The notes: a model not told the origin generated them from the sequence alone. DNA of 64,000 bases from Bacteroidales bacterium UBA1216 (GCA_002309255.1 DBXI01000076.1:37394-101393); one strand, 5' to 3'; shown: positions 8,250 through 17,532, counted from the stretch's first letter. A program made the numbers and translations.

Positions 8250-9062
8250 TTACTCAAGCAAGTCATTGTACAGGGACATAAACTCCGCGGCTTCTACGCC
8301 TGCCATGTGGCGCACCTTTTTGCCCCTATTCTCCGCATAGTTAACCAATCGGGCGTTGTATTGCGGCGTGACGGTGATCACTGCATCCGCATAGTCAATG
8401 GCCAAATGCATCAGCTCCTCGTAACCCACTGGCAGACCGGCTATCGAGCGCACATCATTGCCCAGCACACCGTCGATGACCAGTTTGTCAGCAAAATGCG
8501 AGCCGAACGGAGAAACGTACTCCTGATCATCCAGAGCAACGATCACCTTCGACTCGGCAAAGAACGGCGTTGTTCCGAATGCTTTCTTCACATACAACGG
8601 CACCAGGGCGGACATCCAACCCGAACATTGGATCACACTCGGAGCCCAACGAAGCTTCTCAATCGTATCTAACACGCCCCGGCAGTAAAAGATCGTACGT
8701 ACATCATTGTCCGAATACTCTACACCAAACGCATCCTTCAATCCTCGACGATGCTGGAACAGATCCTCGTTGTCAATAAAATAGATCTGGATCCTTGCCG
8801 CCTGAATACTCGCCACCTTGATCAGTAGCGGATGATCGACATCGTCAATCGACATGTTCATGCCCGACAGACGAATCACATCGTGCAACTGATACCGACG
8901 CTCGTTGATCTCGCCGAACTTGGGCATGAAGGTGCGAGTCTCATATCCGCTCGCCTGACAAATCTCAGGTAGCATCCTATTCAGCAAACGAACAGGAGTC
9001 TGTTCCTCAAAGAACGGACATATCTCCTGGCTCACATACAAGATTCGATTGGCACTCTTCAT
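8250..9062 (-). CDS. Glycogen/starch synthase-like protein, N-terminal half only (GT5-like)
   Basis: About 270 residues that resemble the N-terminal Rossmann domain of GT5 glycogen synthases: RILYVSQEICPFFEE, PEICQASGYETRTFMPKFGEINER, YFIDNEDLFQHR, VIQCSGWMSALVPLYVKK and the end ADAVITVTPQYNARL. The KxGG ADP-glucose loop is absent at the N-terminus and the whole C-terminal nucleotide-binding domain is missing, so classical synthase activity is doubtful. I place the start at the ATG giving MKSANRILYVSQEI, matching the length of Bacteroides relatives; an upstream ATG at 9077 and a TTG at 9095 are alternatives. GGAGG lies about 9 bases before the chosen ATG. First gene of the operon that continues into DUF4270, ychF and the antiporter. 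Confidence 0.8.
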   Translation of the reverse strand: MKSANRILYVSQEICPFFEEQTPVRLLNRMLPEICQASGYETRTFMPKFGEINERRYQLHDVIRLSGMNMSIDDVDHPLLIKVASIQAARIQIYFIDNEDLFQHRRGLKDAFGVEYSDNDVRTIFYCRGVLDTIEKLRWAPSVIQCSGWMSALVPLYVKKAFGTTPFFAESKVIVALDDQEYVSPFGSHFADKLVIDGVLGNDVRSIAGLPVGYEELMHLAIDYADAVITVTPQYNARLVNYAENRGKKVRHMAGVEAAEFMSLYNDLLE

Positions 9063-9144
9063 TTCCTTGTCCTCCATTTTTGCACTTTGGAACAAATTTT
9101 GTCATTTTCTGTTCAAAAAATGCGCTTTATTGGCTAATTTAGTG

Positions 9145-9176
9145 CAAAGGTACAAAAAAAAAACGACTTTTGCAAA
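9145..9176 (-). promoter_or_regulatory. Bacteroidota-type promoter for the GT5-DUF4270-ychF-antiporter operon
   Basis: On the minus strand TTTG (9173-9176) is followed after 20 bases by TACCTTTG (9145-9152), an exact match to the TAnnTTTG -7 element. The predicted transcription start is near 9138, giving a leader of about 75 bases. The same spacing occurs at rpmH, tdk and the 43.6-kb promoter. Confidence 0.85.
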
Positions 9177-9216
9177 TTTTTTCTCAAAAAAACTTTTAAA
9201 TATCGATTTTTTTTTG

Positions 9217-9224
9217 TATTTTTG
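9217..9224 (+). promoter_or_regulatory. -7 element of the panC promoter
   Basis: TATTTTTG matches TAnnTTTG and lies 42 bases upstream of the panC ATG, in the AT-rich divergent region. No clear TTTG -33 box sits 20 bases upstream, so this is a weaker call than its minus-strand neighbour. Confidence 0.5.
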
Positions 9225-9266
9225 TAGGTTTTTTGAAAAGTATTGATTTTTGAACAATAAAAATAT

Positions 9267-10130
9267 ATGCAAATCATAACAACCAAGGCAGAGTTGGAGC
9301 ATAGTATCCAAGCCTGCAAGATGAAAGGTCAGACTGTCGGATTAGTGCCGACTATGGGTGCTCTGCATGAGGGACATGCGTCGCTCGTTCGCCGGTGTGC
9401 AAGCGAGAATGATGTAACCGTTGTCAGCGTGTTTGTCAACCCTACGCAGTTCAACAACAAGGAGGATCTGGCCAAGTACCCGCGTTCGCTACAGCGGGAC
9501 GCAGAGTTGCTAAATAGCATCGGCGCGCACTTCGTCTTCGCGCCTACGCCCGAAGAAATGTACACCGCCGAAGAGATGAACGAACCATTCAAGTTTGATT
9601 TTGGCGGACTTGACGAGATGATGGAAGGTGCTATGCGACCCGGACACTTCAATGGAGTTGTACAAGTCGTTTCGCGACTCTTCTATCTCGTCAAACCCGA
9701 CCGCGCCTACTTCGGCGAAAAGGATTATCAGCAGCTCGCAATCATCCGATTCATGGTGGAGCGCTCGGCACTCGCCGGAACATTCGGCAACTTAACCATC
9801 GTCGGATGTCCCATCGTACGCGAGCAATCCGGCTTAGCCCTCTCCTCGCGTAACGAACGACTCTCCGCCGAACAGAAACAGATCGCACTGGGCATCTCAA
9901 AGACGCTTTTCGACTCGCTCCGGTGGGCTAAAGAACCGAACGCATCCGTCCTCGCAGTCCAGCAGCGAGTGGTGGAAAACATCAACGCTATTCATGGGCT
10001 TGAGGTAGAGTACTACCAGATTGTGGATCAGACAACACTTCTGCCCACAGACACCTTCAATCACGCTATTGGCTGTGTGACCGTCTACTGTGGCGCAGTC
10101 CGACTGATCGACAACATCAAATACTGCTAA
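9267..10130 (+). CDS. panC: Pantothenate synthetase PanC
   Basis: Condenses pantoate with beta-alanine, using ATP through a pantoyl-adenylate. 287 residues, normal length. PTMGALHEGHASLV near residues 28-41 holds the HxGH nucleotide site, FVNPTQFNNKEDL and GEKDYQQL follow, and LALSSRNERLS is the KMSKS-like segment. It is transcribed divergently from the GT5-like operon. panD (aspartate decarboxylase), which often follows panC in Bacteroidota, is replaced here by a repeat array and pdxB. Confidence 0.97.
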   Translation: MQIITTKAELEHSIQACKMKGQTVGLVPTMGALHEGHASLVRRCASENDVTVVSVFVNPTQFNNKEDLAKYPRSLQRDAELLNSIGAHFVFAPTPEEMYTAEEMNEPFKFDFGGLDEMMEGAMRPGHFNGVVQVVSRLFYLVKPDRAYFGEKDYQQLAIIRFMVERSALAGTFGNLTIVGCPIVREQSGLALSSRNERLSAEQKQIALGISKTLFDSLRWAKEPNASVLAVQQRVVENINAIHGLEVEYYQIVDQTTLLPTDTFNHAIGCVTVYCGAVRLIDNIKYC

Positions 10131-10149
10131 CTGAAAACGGCGACTTTGG

Positions 10150-10244
10150 TCGAGACTGCTTCGAGACTTTATCGAGGTTTTACCGAGGTTTTGTCGAGAC
10201 CACCCTAGACAATACTCGAGACATCTTCGAGACATTCTCGAGAC
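10150..10244. repeat. Array of nine 11-bp units, consensus TCGAGAC plus 4 variable bases
   Basis: Heptamers begin at 10150, 10161, 10172, 10183, 10194, 10205, 10216, 10227 and 10238, an exact 11-base period. Five are perfect TCGAGAC; units at 10172 and 10183 read TCGAGGT and CCGAGGT, and the one at 10205 is degenerate with a 1-base slip. The 4-base spacers differ (TGCT, TTTA, TTTG, CACC, ATCT, ATTC). It fills most of the panC-pdxB gap. Too short-spaced to be a CRISPR array. Confidence 0.9.
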
Positions 10245-10265
10245 TATCACGTACCTGCTACATAC

Positions 10266-11198
10266 ATGAGAGTACTCATCGACAAATACATTCCGTTTCT
10301 GCAAGGCGTCTTAGACAGCTTTGTCGAGACTTGTTTCCTTGAACCTGAGGCCATCACGCCTGACACGGTTCGGGATGTCGATGCGCTCATTTTGCGCACG
10401 CGCACGCGTTGTGACGCAGCTCTCCTATCCGGCAGCCGCGTGCAGTTCATCGCCACCGCCACCATCGGTACCGATCACATCGACCTCGACTACTGCCGCG
10501 AGCACAATATCCGCGTTGTCAGTTGCCCGGGCTGCAACGCACAAGCCGTCTGCGATTATTTAGAAGAAGTCCTCAACGAATCTTCAAAGCTTCAAATACT
10601 CAAATCTTCAAATACTCCTACCATCGGAGTAGTTGGAGTAGGACATGTCGGCTCATTGGTGGCTAAGATGGCTGAGCGCCGAGGCATGAATGTCGTCCTC
10701 AACGATCCGCCGCGCGGACTCCACGGAAACGTCACCACCTGCGACATCATCACTTTCCACACGCCGCTCACACGTGAAGGACTCTATCCGACCTATCACC
10801 TCTGCGACACGGACTTCCTCGCCCGCTGCAAACATGGCGCACTCATCATCAATGCCGCACGAGGAGGAGTGGTGGACGAACAGGCGCTACTCTGTAGCAC
10901 GCAGCCGTTCGTCATTGATACCTGGGAAAACGAACCTCGTATCAATCCTGAAGTCCTCAGTCGCGCCTCGCTCGCATCTATGCACATAGCTGGATACTCC
11001 ATCCAAGGAAAGCGCAACGCATCGCTGATGAGCCTCAACGCCTTGTGCAAGCACTTCGACTTGCCGCCACTTACGCTCAATAGCGAGCAACTGCCGCAAG
11101 GCGATAACAACCCCGGATGGCTCAAACGCATATCCGACCAACTCAAAGCCAACCCCGAACAATTTGAACAACTACGCAAAGAATATAAATTACGATAA
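10266..11198 (+). CDS. pdxB: Erythronate-4-phosphate dehydrogenase PdxB
   Basis: Second step of the DXP-independent pyridoxal phosphate pathway: oxidises 4-phosphoerythronate with NAD. It belongs to the D-isomer-specific 2-hydroxyacid dehydrogenases: ALILRTRTRCDAALL and FIATATIGTDHIDLDYC in the substrate domain, the NAD loop GVVGVGHVGSLVAKM, FHTPLTREG, INAARGGVVDEQALL (catalytic Arg) and HIAGYSIQGK (catalytic His). At 310 residues it is shorter than usual (about 350-380), mostly in the C-terminal dimerisation domain. The linker just before the NAD loop (about residues 105-118) is encoded by TTCAAA-type repeat DNA, discussed in the findings. Confidence 0.93.
   Translation: MRVLIDKYIPFLQGVLDSFVETCFLEPEAITPDTVRDVDALILRTRTRCDAALLSGSRVQFIATATIGTDHIDLDYCREHNIRVVSCPGCNAQAVCDYLEEVLNESSKLQILKSSNTPTIGVVGVGHVGSLVAKMAERRGMNVVLNDPPRGLHGNVTTCDIITFHTPLTREGLYPTYHLCDTDFLARCKHGALIINAARGGVVDEQALLCSTQPFVIDTWENEPRINPEVLSRASLASMHIAGYSIQGKRNASLMSLNALCKHFDLPPLTLNSEQLPQGDNNPGWLKRISDQLKANPEQFEQLRKEYKLR
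10580..10617. repeat. TTCAAA-type short repeat inside pdxB
   Basis: Four near-repeats TTCAAAGC, TTCAAATAC, TCAAATC, TTCAAATAC run in the coding sequence and encode a polar linker (KLQILKSSN) between the two PdxB domains. The word set is that of the intergenic spacer at 6807-6846. Confidence 0.6.
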
Positions 11199-11201
11199 TA
11201 T

Positions 11202-12692
11202 ATGGCAAATTTCCAAAAACTAACCCCACGGAGTGAAGACTACTCCAAGTGGTACAACGAACTGGTAGTAAAAGCCGACCTCGCCGAGCAGTCTGCTGTC
11301 CGCGGATGTATGGTCATCAAACCCTACGGCTACGCTATCTGGGAAACCATCCAGGCGGAACTTGACCGCCGATTCAAAGAAAAAGGTGTGCGCAACGCCT
11401 ATTTCCCGCTGCTCATCCCCAAATCGTTCCTCAGCCGTGAAGCCGAGCATGTCGAAGGGTTCGCCAAGGAGTGCGCCGTCGTTACCCACCACCGCCTCAA
11501 GAACGACCCGAACGGTAAAGGCGTCATCGTCGATCCCGATGCACGACTTGAAGAGGAACTGATCATTCGTCCTACTTCAGAAACAATCATCTGGTCAACC
11601 TATAAGAACTGGATCTCCTCCTACCGCGACCTGCCCATCCTTTGCAACCAATGGTGTAACGTTATGCGCTGGGAGATGCGTACGCGCCTCTTCCTCCGTA
11701 CTGCCGAGTTCCTCTGGCAGGAAGGTCACACGGCTCACGCCACCAAGGAAGAGGCCGAAGACTACGCACGCCAGATGCTTGACGTCTATGCTGACTTCGC
11801 CGAGAACGTCATGGCAATCCCCGTCATCAAAGGTGTCAAGTCGCCCAACGAGCGTTTCGCCGGCGCGCTGAACACCTATTGCATCGAAGCCATGATGCAG
11901 GACGGCAAAGCTCTTCAAGCAGGAACATCGCACTTCCTCGGGCAGAACTTCGCCAAGTCCTTTGACGTTCAATACCTCTCCAAAGAGAACAAGTACGAAT
12001 ATGTTTGGGCAACCAGTTGGGGTGTATCAACTCGTCTCATGGGCGCACTCATCATGACCCACTCTGACGACAACGGTCTCGTCCTGCCGCCGCATCTCGC
12101 TCCGACACAGGTCGTTATTGTGCCAATCTTCAAGAAACAGGAGGATCTCGACAAACTCCTCGTTGTCCTGAATCCGCTCTTCGACCGCCTCAAAGCACGT
12201 GGCATCCGTGTCAAACTTGACACCGACGACAAATCCACGCCGGGATTCAAGTTCGCTGACTATGAACTCAAAGGCGTTCCCGTACGTCTCGCCATGGGTG
12301 GTCGTGACCTTGAAAACGGCACCATTGAGGTCGCTCGCCGTGACACCCTCACTAAAGAAACTCTTCCTTTGGAAGGCATCGAACAGCACATAGCTGACCT
12401 GCTGGAAGCCGTGCAGCAGAACTGCTACCAGAAGGCACTCGACTACCGCATAGCCAACACTCGCGAGGTCAACTCCTATGACGAGTTCAAGGAGGAGATC
12501 AAGAAAGGCGGTTTCCTGCTCTGCCACTGGGACGGAACACCCGAAACGGAGGAGCAGATCAAGAACGATACCAAGGCCACTATCCGATGCATTCCTCTTG
12601 ATCCTTTACATGGACACAAGCAGGAAGAAGGCCGTTGCATGGTAACAGGCAAACCCTCCGCCGGACGAGTAGTCTTCGCCATCGCTTACTAA
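11202..12692 (+). CDS. proS: Prolyl-tRNA synthetase ProS, archaeal/eukaryotic type
   Basis: Class II aminoacyl-tRNA synthetase that charges tRNA-Pro. 496 residues without the editing insertion of the bacterial form, so this is the shorter type 3 enzyme. Class II motif 1 lies around [21 protein letters not shown], motif 2 around [25 protein letters not shown] and motif 3 in [12 protein letters not shown]. The anticodon-binding domain begins near residue 300 ([11 protein letters not shown]), and a C-terminal zinc-like domain ends in GRVVFAIAY, a typical end for this type. It starts 3 bases after pdxB and is probably in the same operon. Confidence 0.97.
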   Translation: MANFQKLTPRSEDYSKWYNELVVKADLAEQSAVRGCMVIKPYGYAIWETIQAELDRRFKEKGVRNAYFPLLIPKSFLSREAEHVEGFAKECAVVTHHRLKNDPNGKGVIVDPDARLEEELIIRPTSETIIWSTYKNWISSYRDLPILCNQWCNVMRWEMRTRLFLRTAEFLWQEGHTAHATKEEAEDYARQMLDVYADFAENVMAIPVIKGVKSPNERFAGALNTYCIEAMMQDGKALQAGTSHFLGQNFAKSFDVQYLSKENKYEYVWATSWGVSTRLMGALIMTHSDDNGLVLPPHLAPTQVVIVPIFKKQEDLDKLLVVLNPLFDRLKARGIRVKLDTDDKSTPGFKFADYELKGVPVRLAMGGRDLENGTIEVARRDTLTKETLPLEGIEQHIADLLEAVQQNCYQKALDYRIANTREVNSYDEFKEEIKKGGFLLCHWDGTPETEEQIKNDTKATIRCIPLDPLHGHKQEEGRCMVTGKPSAGRVVFAIAY

Positions 12693-12717
12693 ATCTAATT
12701 TCTGACTTCTGATTTCT

Positions 12718-13281
12718 ATGAAATTGGTTTTTGCATCGAATAACGCCCACAAACTCCAAGAGGTTCGTGCCATCTTGCCCGAGCACGAGATACTCAGCCT
12801 CGAGGATATCGGTTGTCACGCCGATATCCCCGAGACGGCGGATACTCTTGAGGGCAACTCGCTCATCAAGGCGCAGTACATCTACGACCACTATCATTGC
12901 GACTGCTTGGCCGATGACACCGGCTTGGAGATTGAGGCTCTCGGCAACCAGCCCGGCGTACGTACCGCACGCTGGGCTGGTGAACCGGCTAACCCTGCCA
13001 ACAACCGCGCCAAAGCCTTACGCGAACTTGCCGACCAGACCAACCGAAACGCACGCTTCCGCACTGTGATCACCCTCATCCGTGGCTGCAAGGTTGAGCA
13101 GGTAGAAGGCATCGTCCGTGGCAGAATTGCCGAAGCCGAGTACGGTAACGGGGGATTTGGCTACGACCCGCTCTTCATCCCCGAAGGCTACGACCGCACC
13201 TTCGCCGAACTGCCGGCTGAGCTCAAGAACACCATCAGCCATCGCGCAAGGGCTCTGCAAGCACTCAAGCAATTACTCTAA
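12718..13281 (+). CDS. rdgB: XTP/dITP diphosphatase (RdgB/HAM1 family)
   Basis: House-cleaning pyrophosphatase that removes inosine and xanthosine triphosphates from the nucleotide pool. 187 residues. Visible motifs are FASNNAHKLQEV at the N-terminus, DTLEGNSLIKAQ, LADDTGLEIEAL (catalytic Asp), GGFGYDPLF, and ISHRARAL near the C-terminus. The short gap from proS (12693-12717) is filled by TTCTGA-type words (ATTTCTGACTTCTGATTTCT) ending at the ATG. porZ follows after 21 bases. Confidence 0.95.
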   Translation: MKLVFASNNAHKLQEVRAILPEHEILSLEDIGCHADIPETADTLEGNSLIKAQYIYDHYHCDCLADDTGLEIEALGNQPGVRTARWAGEPANPANNRAKALRELADQTNRNARFRTVITLIRGCKVEQVEGIVRGRIAEAEYGNGGFGYDPLFIPEGYDRTFAELPAELKNTISHRARALQALKQLL

Positions 13282-13302
13282 CATAGATAAACAACTCTGA
13301 CA

Positions 13303-16300
13303 ATGAAACGTCTCTTCGTATCTCTTACCTTCATCGCACTCCTGACATCCATGAGCGCTACATCCTCCTGGACTACACACTTCGCATATACCAGCGTCAA
13401 TAAGATCGCTGCCGGAGGGGGCATCGTGTATGGAGTTTCTTCCGGTGCGCTCTTCTCGATAGACGCGCAGACGGACAAGATCCGCACTTACAGCAATCAG
13501 GATGGTATGCATGGATCAAACATCGTATGCATACAATGGCTGGAGCCTGTACAGGCGCTGATGATCATGTATGCTGACGGTAAGATGGATCTGCTCCGCG
13601 AAGAACAGTTTCACTTTGTGCCAGATATTTACCTCAAGGACGTCACGTTCAGCAAGCAGTGTAACGCTGTCGTAATCAAAGACAGCCTTGCATACATGGC
13701 TATGAACTATGGTGTACAGACATTCCATATCCGCAAGCAGGAGTTTGTTGATACATACTTCATTGGGGACAATGCGAAAGAAGTTCCGGTCAGCAGTGTA
13801 GCTTTTTCCGGCAATAATATCTATGCCGCCAGTGATACGATCCTCTACACCGCATCTCTCGACGATAATATAGTGGATTACGCCTACTGGTCGATCGTGC
13901 CGCTGCCCATGAATGGCACTATACAAGGCCTCGTAACTGCTCAAGGAACATTGTACCTCTTGCAAAAGAATACCTGCTATCGCCTGCAGGATGATCAGTG
14001 GGTGGCTATTGACAATCAGTCATATAAGGTGCTGAACGTGGTGGGCGGAAACCTGCTACCTGGAAACTATCCGGTTGTATCTGAAAACGGACTTTGGGCT
14101 GCGGCTGGTGAGCAAGGCATCATACGCGAACTGCCTACTGGCGAACAGATAACCTATCAGCTCAATGGCCCACTGAACAATACCCCTTATCGCCTTTCTT
14201 TTCAGCAAGGACAATTGTTCATGCTTGCTGGCGGGCGCTGGGGTACGCAATACAATCGTCCCGGATCCGTTATGCGTTTTGACGGAACAACATGGCACAA
14301 CATAACGAAGAAAGATATTGTAAATGCAGTCGGTGGCTATTGTTATGATATGATGAACGTAGCTGTTGACCCGATGGATCAAACACACTACTACACTACA
14401 TCTTACGGAACAGGTATGTACGAGTTCCGCAACGATACATGTATCAAGCGCTGGGACACCTCCAACTCTATCATAGGTACATCTGCCATTAGCAACCCTG
14501 CCAGATACACCCGAACCGACGCTGCTACCTATGATGCACAAGGCAACTTGTGGGTGATGAATGCAGGTGATGTGCCATATAACATCGTCATCTTCACGCC
14601 GGATAGTACGCAGATAGGAATGAATATCAACAATTCTACCGGCGCACGCGAACTGATACATACTGTTGGACAACTCATCTTTGATAAACGGGATCCGAAT
14701 CTCGTTTGGGTGCTCTCGCCCCGTAACGGCGAAGGACATGCGGGTGTCGGACTAATTGATACTAAGGGAACAATCAACAACCCCGAAGATGACCGGTCGC
14801 TGATTCGTACATCATGGATAGATTCTGACGAACAGCCGTTCATTCGCCAAGCAATCTATACTATGCGCCAGGATTCGGAAGCAAATATCTGGCTCGCTAC
14901 GGGAAATGGTATATTTATTATCCCGTCAACAACCGACTACTTCCAATCGGAGCAATGCGAGATCCTGCACTTGAAGGACAATGATGGCACACCTCTCTTT
15001 GAAGAGGAGGAAATCAACGATGTTGTATTCGACCAACTCAATCGTCCCTGGATCGCCACGCAGAACTCCGGAGTATATGTTTTCGCCAGTGATCTGCAAT
15101 CCGTCGTTGCGCACTATTCAATGGATAACTCCGCTCTACCGTCAAACACCATTTTCTCCTTTGCCTACGATAAAGCAAGTGAAAGGATGTATATTGGTTC
15201 TGCAGCCGGACTTGTGTCATGCAAGGAACCAACCAGCGATATTCCCTCTTCTGGCAATGATAACTCTTCCGTTGACTATGGATCTATGCAGCAGTGGACA
15301 ACACACTTCGCATATACCAGCGTCAGAAGTATGCAACTCTCCTCAACTCATGTGTATGCGCTGTCTGAGGGCTCACTCTTCGCGGTTGACAGAGCCGACG
15401 AATCGTTGGTTTATTACTCCAAATTAGACGGACTGAACGGTTCTGTTATCCAGCGAATTGACTACGACAATTATACCCGCCGCCTTGTTATTACATACGA
15501 GGATGGAATGATCGACCTGCTGGATGAGAATGAAGTGACACATCCTGTTGCAGACCTTTATCTGAAGCAGATGAACGCACTCAAGCGCGTGCAGGACATA
15601 GCGTTCAAAGATGGCAAAGCATATATGGCAATGCCCTTTGGCATCATGGTCATGAATCTGCGCAAGGAAGAGATAAGTGATACGTATTATATCGGCAATG
15701 GGGGCGATGAAATGGCACTCAACGCAATAGCTATCAGAGGGGACACTATATATGCTGCCGCGGATAACTTGCTATATACAGCTCACATGCATGACAATCT
15801 GGTTGACTACTCGCAGTGGAAACACAGAGCTTTGGCAAAACCCATCAAGTCGCTTGTATGCCACAACGGTGATTTGTACATGCTTATGGATAGCGTTATT
15901 TATCGCAACTCGCAGCCCATAACCACATCCGAGCATTTTGCAATACTATTAGAGAGCAACACTGCGCTACTTGCTCGAACAGCAGACTACCGATACTTCG
16001 AGGTAACAGGGGATGAAGTAATCCTGCAAGAAGTGCCCTCAACATATAAACCGTACACTGCAGTAAAAGAAGGAGGAGGAGGATTTTGGATCGGTATGTC
16101 AAACGGAGTGTGGTATGTAGATGTCGATAAATCCATCCAGAAGTACACTCCAAAGGGGCCATTGTCCAATATAGCTTACTTCCTCACAACACACGGCTCA
16201 GAACTATGGATGGTGCCCGGAGGACGATGGTTTGCCAGTTACGGCCGCGCTGGACAAGTCATGCGCTACAATGGCAAAACATGGAATAATTTGACCAACA

Positions 16301-17532
16301 CAGAGATCAAGAATCGCATAGGTACAGATCTTCCTATTCGTGATATCGGACACATCGCTATCGATCCGGCTAATCCCAAGCACTTCTATGCATCCTGTTT
16401 CGGAACAGGGCTATTGGAGTTCATGCCTGATGGCGCAATAAAACAATATACATATAACAATAGCCCTCTCGTAACATTGGTAGAGGGAAAGAGTGCCCAT
16501 CTATACTGCCGCACGGATGCACTCACGTTTGATGCGGACGGAAACCTCTGGTTCACCAATACCGGAGATTTAGCCACCAATATCCACATCATTGATCCGC
16601 AAAATCAGTGGCACTTGTTCAACCTGTATCAGAACGGACGACGTATCATACTTAATACAGTATCCAAGTTCCTTGTGGACAATCGTTATCCCAACTACAA
16701 ATGGATAGCCAGCGCGCGATTGGATGCAGGAGTTGTGCTGCTCAACGACAATGGTACACCATACAACCCGAATGATGACCGAATACTCATGCGCACAACG
16801 TTTGTGGATCAGGATAACAAGAGCATAACGCTTGCACGATTGCAAACAATGGCACAAGATATGAATGGCAATTTGTGGCTCGGAACAAGCGAAGGTATAT
16901 TGATAATCGATGCAGCTACCGACTTCTTCCAATCCGGAGCGTGCCGCAGATTAAAGATATCTCGCCATGATGGAACAAATCTGGCAGACTATCTGCTCGG
17001 AACAGAGCAAATCAATTCGATCGTCTTTGCCGGAGGCAATCGTATATGGATAGGCACTGAAGCATCCGGAGCTTACCTCGTGCACATGGTGACCAAAGAA
17101 GGTATATATGAACCGGAGATCCTTGCACACTTCACTACGATCAACTCACCAATGCCTTCCGACTGCGTATTGTCAATAGCAGTTGACGATAGAGGTGAAG
17201 TATATATCGGTACAGCCAAGGGATTAGTATCCTACCGCGGAGATGCTACCGAACCGGAGGAGGAATTCAATGGTGCATACGTTTATCCTAATCCCGTCCG
17301 CCCGAATTACGAAGGCGCAATAGCCATCACCGGATTGATGGACAACACCACGGTCTTCATCGCTGATGCAGCCGGCAATGTTGTCTGCCGAACGCATAGT
17401 AACGGCGGTACTGCTATCTGGGACGGAAAGACGCAGTCCGGCAAGAAAGCGCACTCCGGCGTATATACGATCTACTGCAATACAGCGGACGGCAAGGGGC
17501 ACACAGTCCTCAAACTCCTGCTGATGCATTAA
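13303..17532 (+). CDS. porZ: PorZ-like T9SS protein, internally duplicated (two propeller pairs, one CTD)
   Basis: 1409 residues. After a signal peptide (about 1-20) the first copy begins at SSWTTHFAYTSV (Trp23) and the second at QQWTTHFAYTSV (Trp665), an offset of exactly 642 residues. Matching landmarks recur in order in each copy: GALFSIDAQTD/GSLFAVDRADE, DNIVDYAYW/DNLVDYSQW, LAGGRW/VPGGRW, YGTGMYEF/FGTGLLEF, PEDDRSLIRTSW/PNDDRILMRTTF, TDYFQSEQC/TDFFQSGAC. A single C-terminal domain (about 1320-1409) starts YVYPNPVRP and ends VLKLLLMH. This matches PorZ, the surface partner of the PorU sortase that binds anionic LPS in Porphyromonas gingivalis, which has one such unit and about 780 residues. 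Assignment to PorZ is from pattern recall; sensor proteins with propellers are the alternative, but no histidine kinase follows. A strong terminator ends the transcript. Confidence 0.78.
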   Translation: MKRLFVSLTFIALLTSMSATSSWTTHFAYTSVNKIAAGGGIVYGVSSGALFSIDAQTDKIRTYSNQDGMHGSNIVCIQWLEPVQALMIMYADGKMDLLREEQFHFVPDIYLKDVTFSKQCNAVVIKDSLAYMAMNYGVQTFHIRKQEFVDTYFIGDNAKEVPVSSVAFSGNNIYAASDTILYTASLDDNIVDYAYWSIVPLPMNGTIQGLVTAQGTLYLLQKNTCYRLQDDQWVAIDNQSYKVLNVVGGNLLPGNYPVVSENGLWAAAGEQGIIRELPTGEQITYQLNGPLNNTPYRLSFQQGQLFMLAGGRWGTQYNRPGSVMRFDGTTWHNITKKDIVNAVGGYCYDMMNVAVDPMDQTHYYTTSYGTGMYEFRNDTCIKRWDTSNSIIGTSAISNPARYTRTDAATYDAQGNLWVMNAGDVPYNIVIFTPDSTQIGMNINNSTGARELIHTVGQLIFDKRDPNLVWVLSPRNGEGHAGVGLIDTKGTINNPEDDRSLIRTSWIDSDEQPFIRQAIYTMRQDSEANIWLATGNGIFIIPSTTDYFQSEQCEILHLKDNDGTPLFEEEEINDVVFDQLNRPWIATQNSGVYVFASDLQSVVAHYSMDNSALPSNTIFSFAYDKASERMYIGSAAGLVSCKEPTSDIPSSGNDNSSVDYGSMQQWTTHFAYTSVRSMQLSSTHVYALSEGSLFAVDRADESLVYYSKLDGLNGSVIQRIDYDNYTRRLVITYEDGMIDLLDENEVTHPVADLYLKQMNALKRVQDIAFKDGKAYMAMPFGIMVMNLRKEEISDTYYIGNGGDEMALNAIAIRGDTIYAAADNLLYTAHMHDNLVDYSQWKHRALAKPIKSLVCHNGDLYMLMDSVIYRNSQPITTSEHFAILLESNTALLARTADYRYFEVTGDEVILQEVPSTYKPYTAVKEGGGGFWIGMSNGVWYVDVDKSIQKYTPKGPLSNIAYFLTTHGSELWMVPGGRWFASYGRAGQVMRYNGKTWNNLTNTEIKNRIGTDLPIRDIGHIAIDPANPKHFYASCFGTGLLEFMPDGAIKQYTYNNSPLVTLVEGKSAHLYCRTDALTFDADGNLWFTNTGDLATNIHIIDPQNQWHLFNLYQNGRRIILNTVSKFLVDNRYPNYKWIASARLDAGVVLLNDNGTPYNPNDDRILMRTTFVDQDNKSITLARLQTMAQDMNGNLWLGTSEGILIIDAATDFFQSGACRRLKISRHDGTNLADYLLGTEQINSIVFAGGNRIWIGTEASGAYLVHMVTKEGIYEPEILAHFTTINSPMPSDCVLSIAVDDRGEVYIGTAKGLVSYRGDATEPEEEFNGAYVYPNPVRPNYEGAIAITGLMDNTTVFIADAAGNVVCRTHSNGGTAIWDGKTQSGKKAHSGVYTIYCNTADGKGHTVLKLLLMH

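Noticed and set aside
10150..10244. CRISPR array
   Set aside because: Repeats are 7 bases and spacers 4 bases with no cas genes; CRISPR units are about 60-70 bases.
13303..17532. Hybrid two-component sensor with propeller domain
   Set aside because: There is no transmembrane helix after the propellers, no kinase, receiver or AraC domain; the C-terminus is a sorting-like beta domain.
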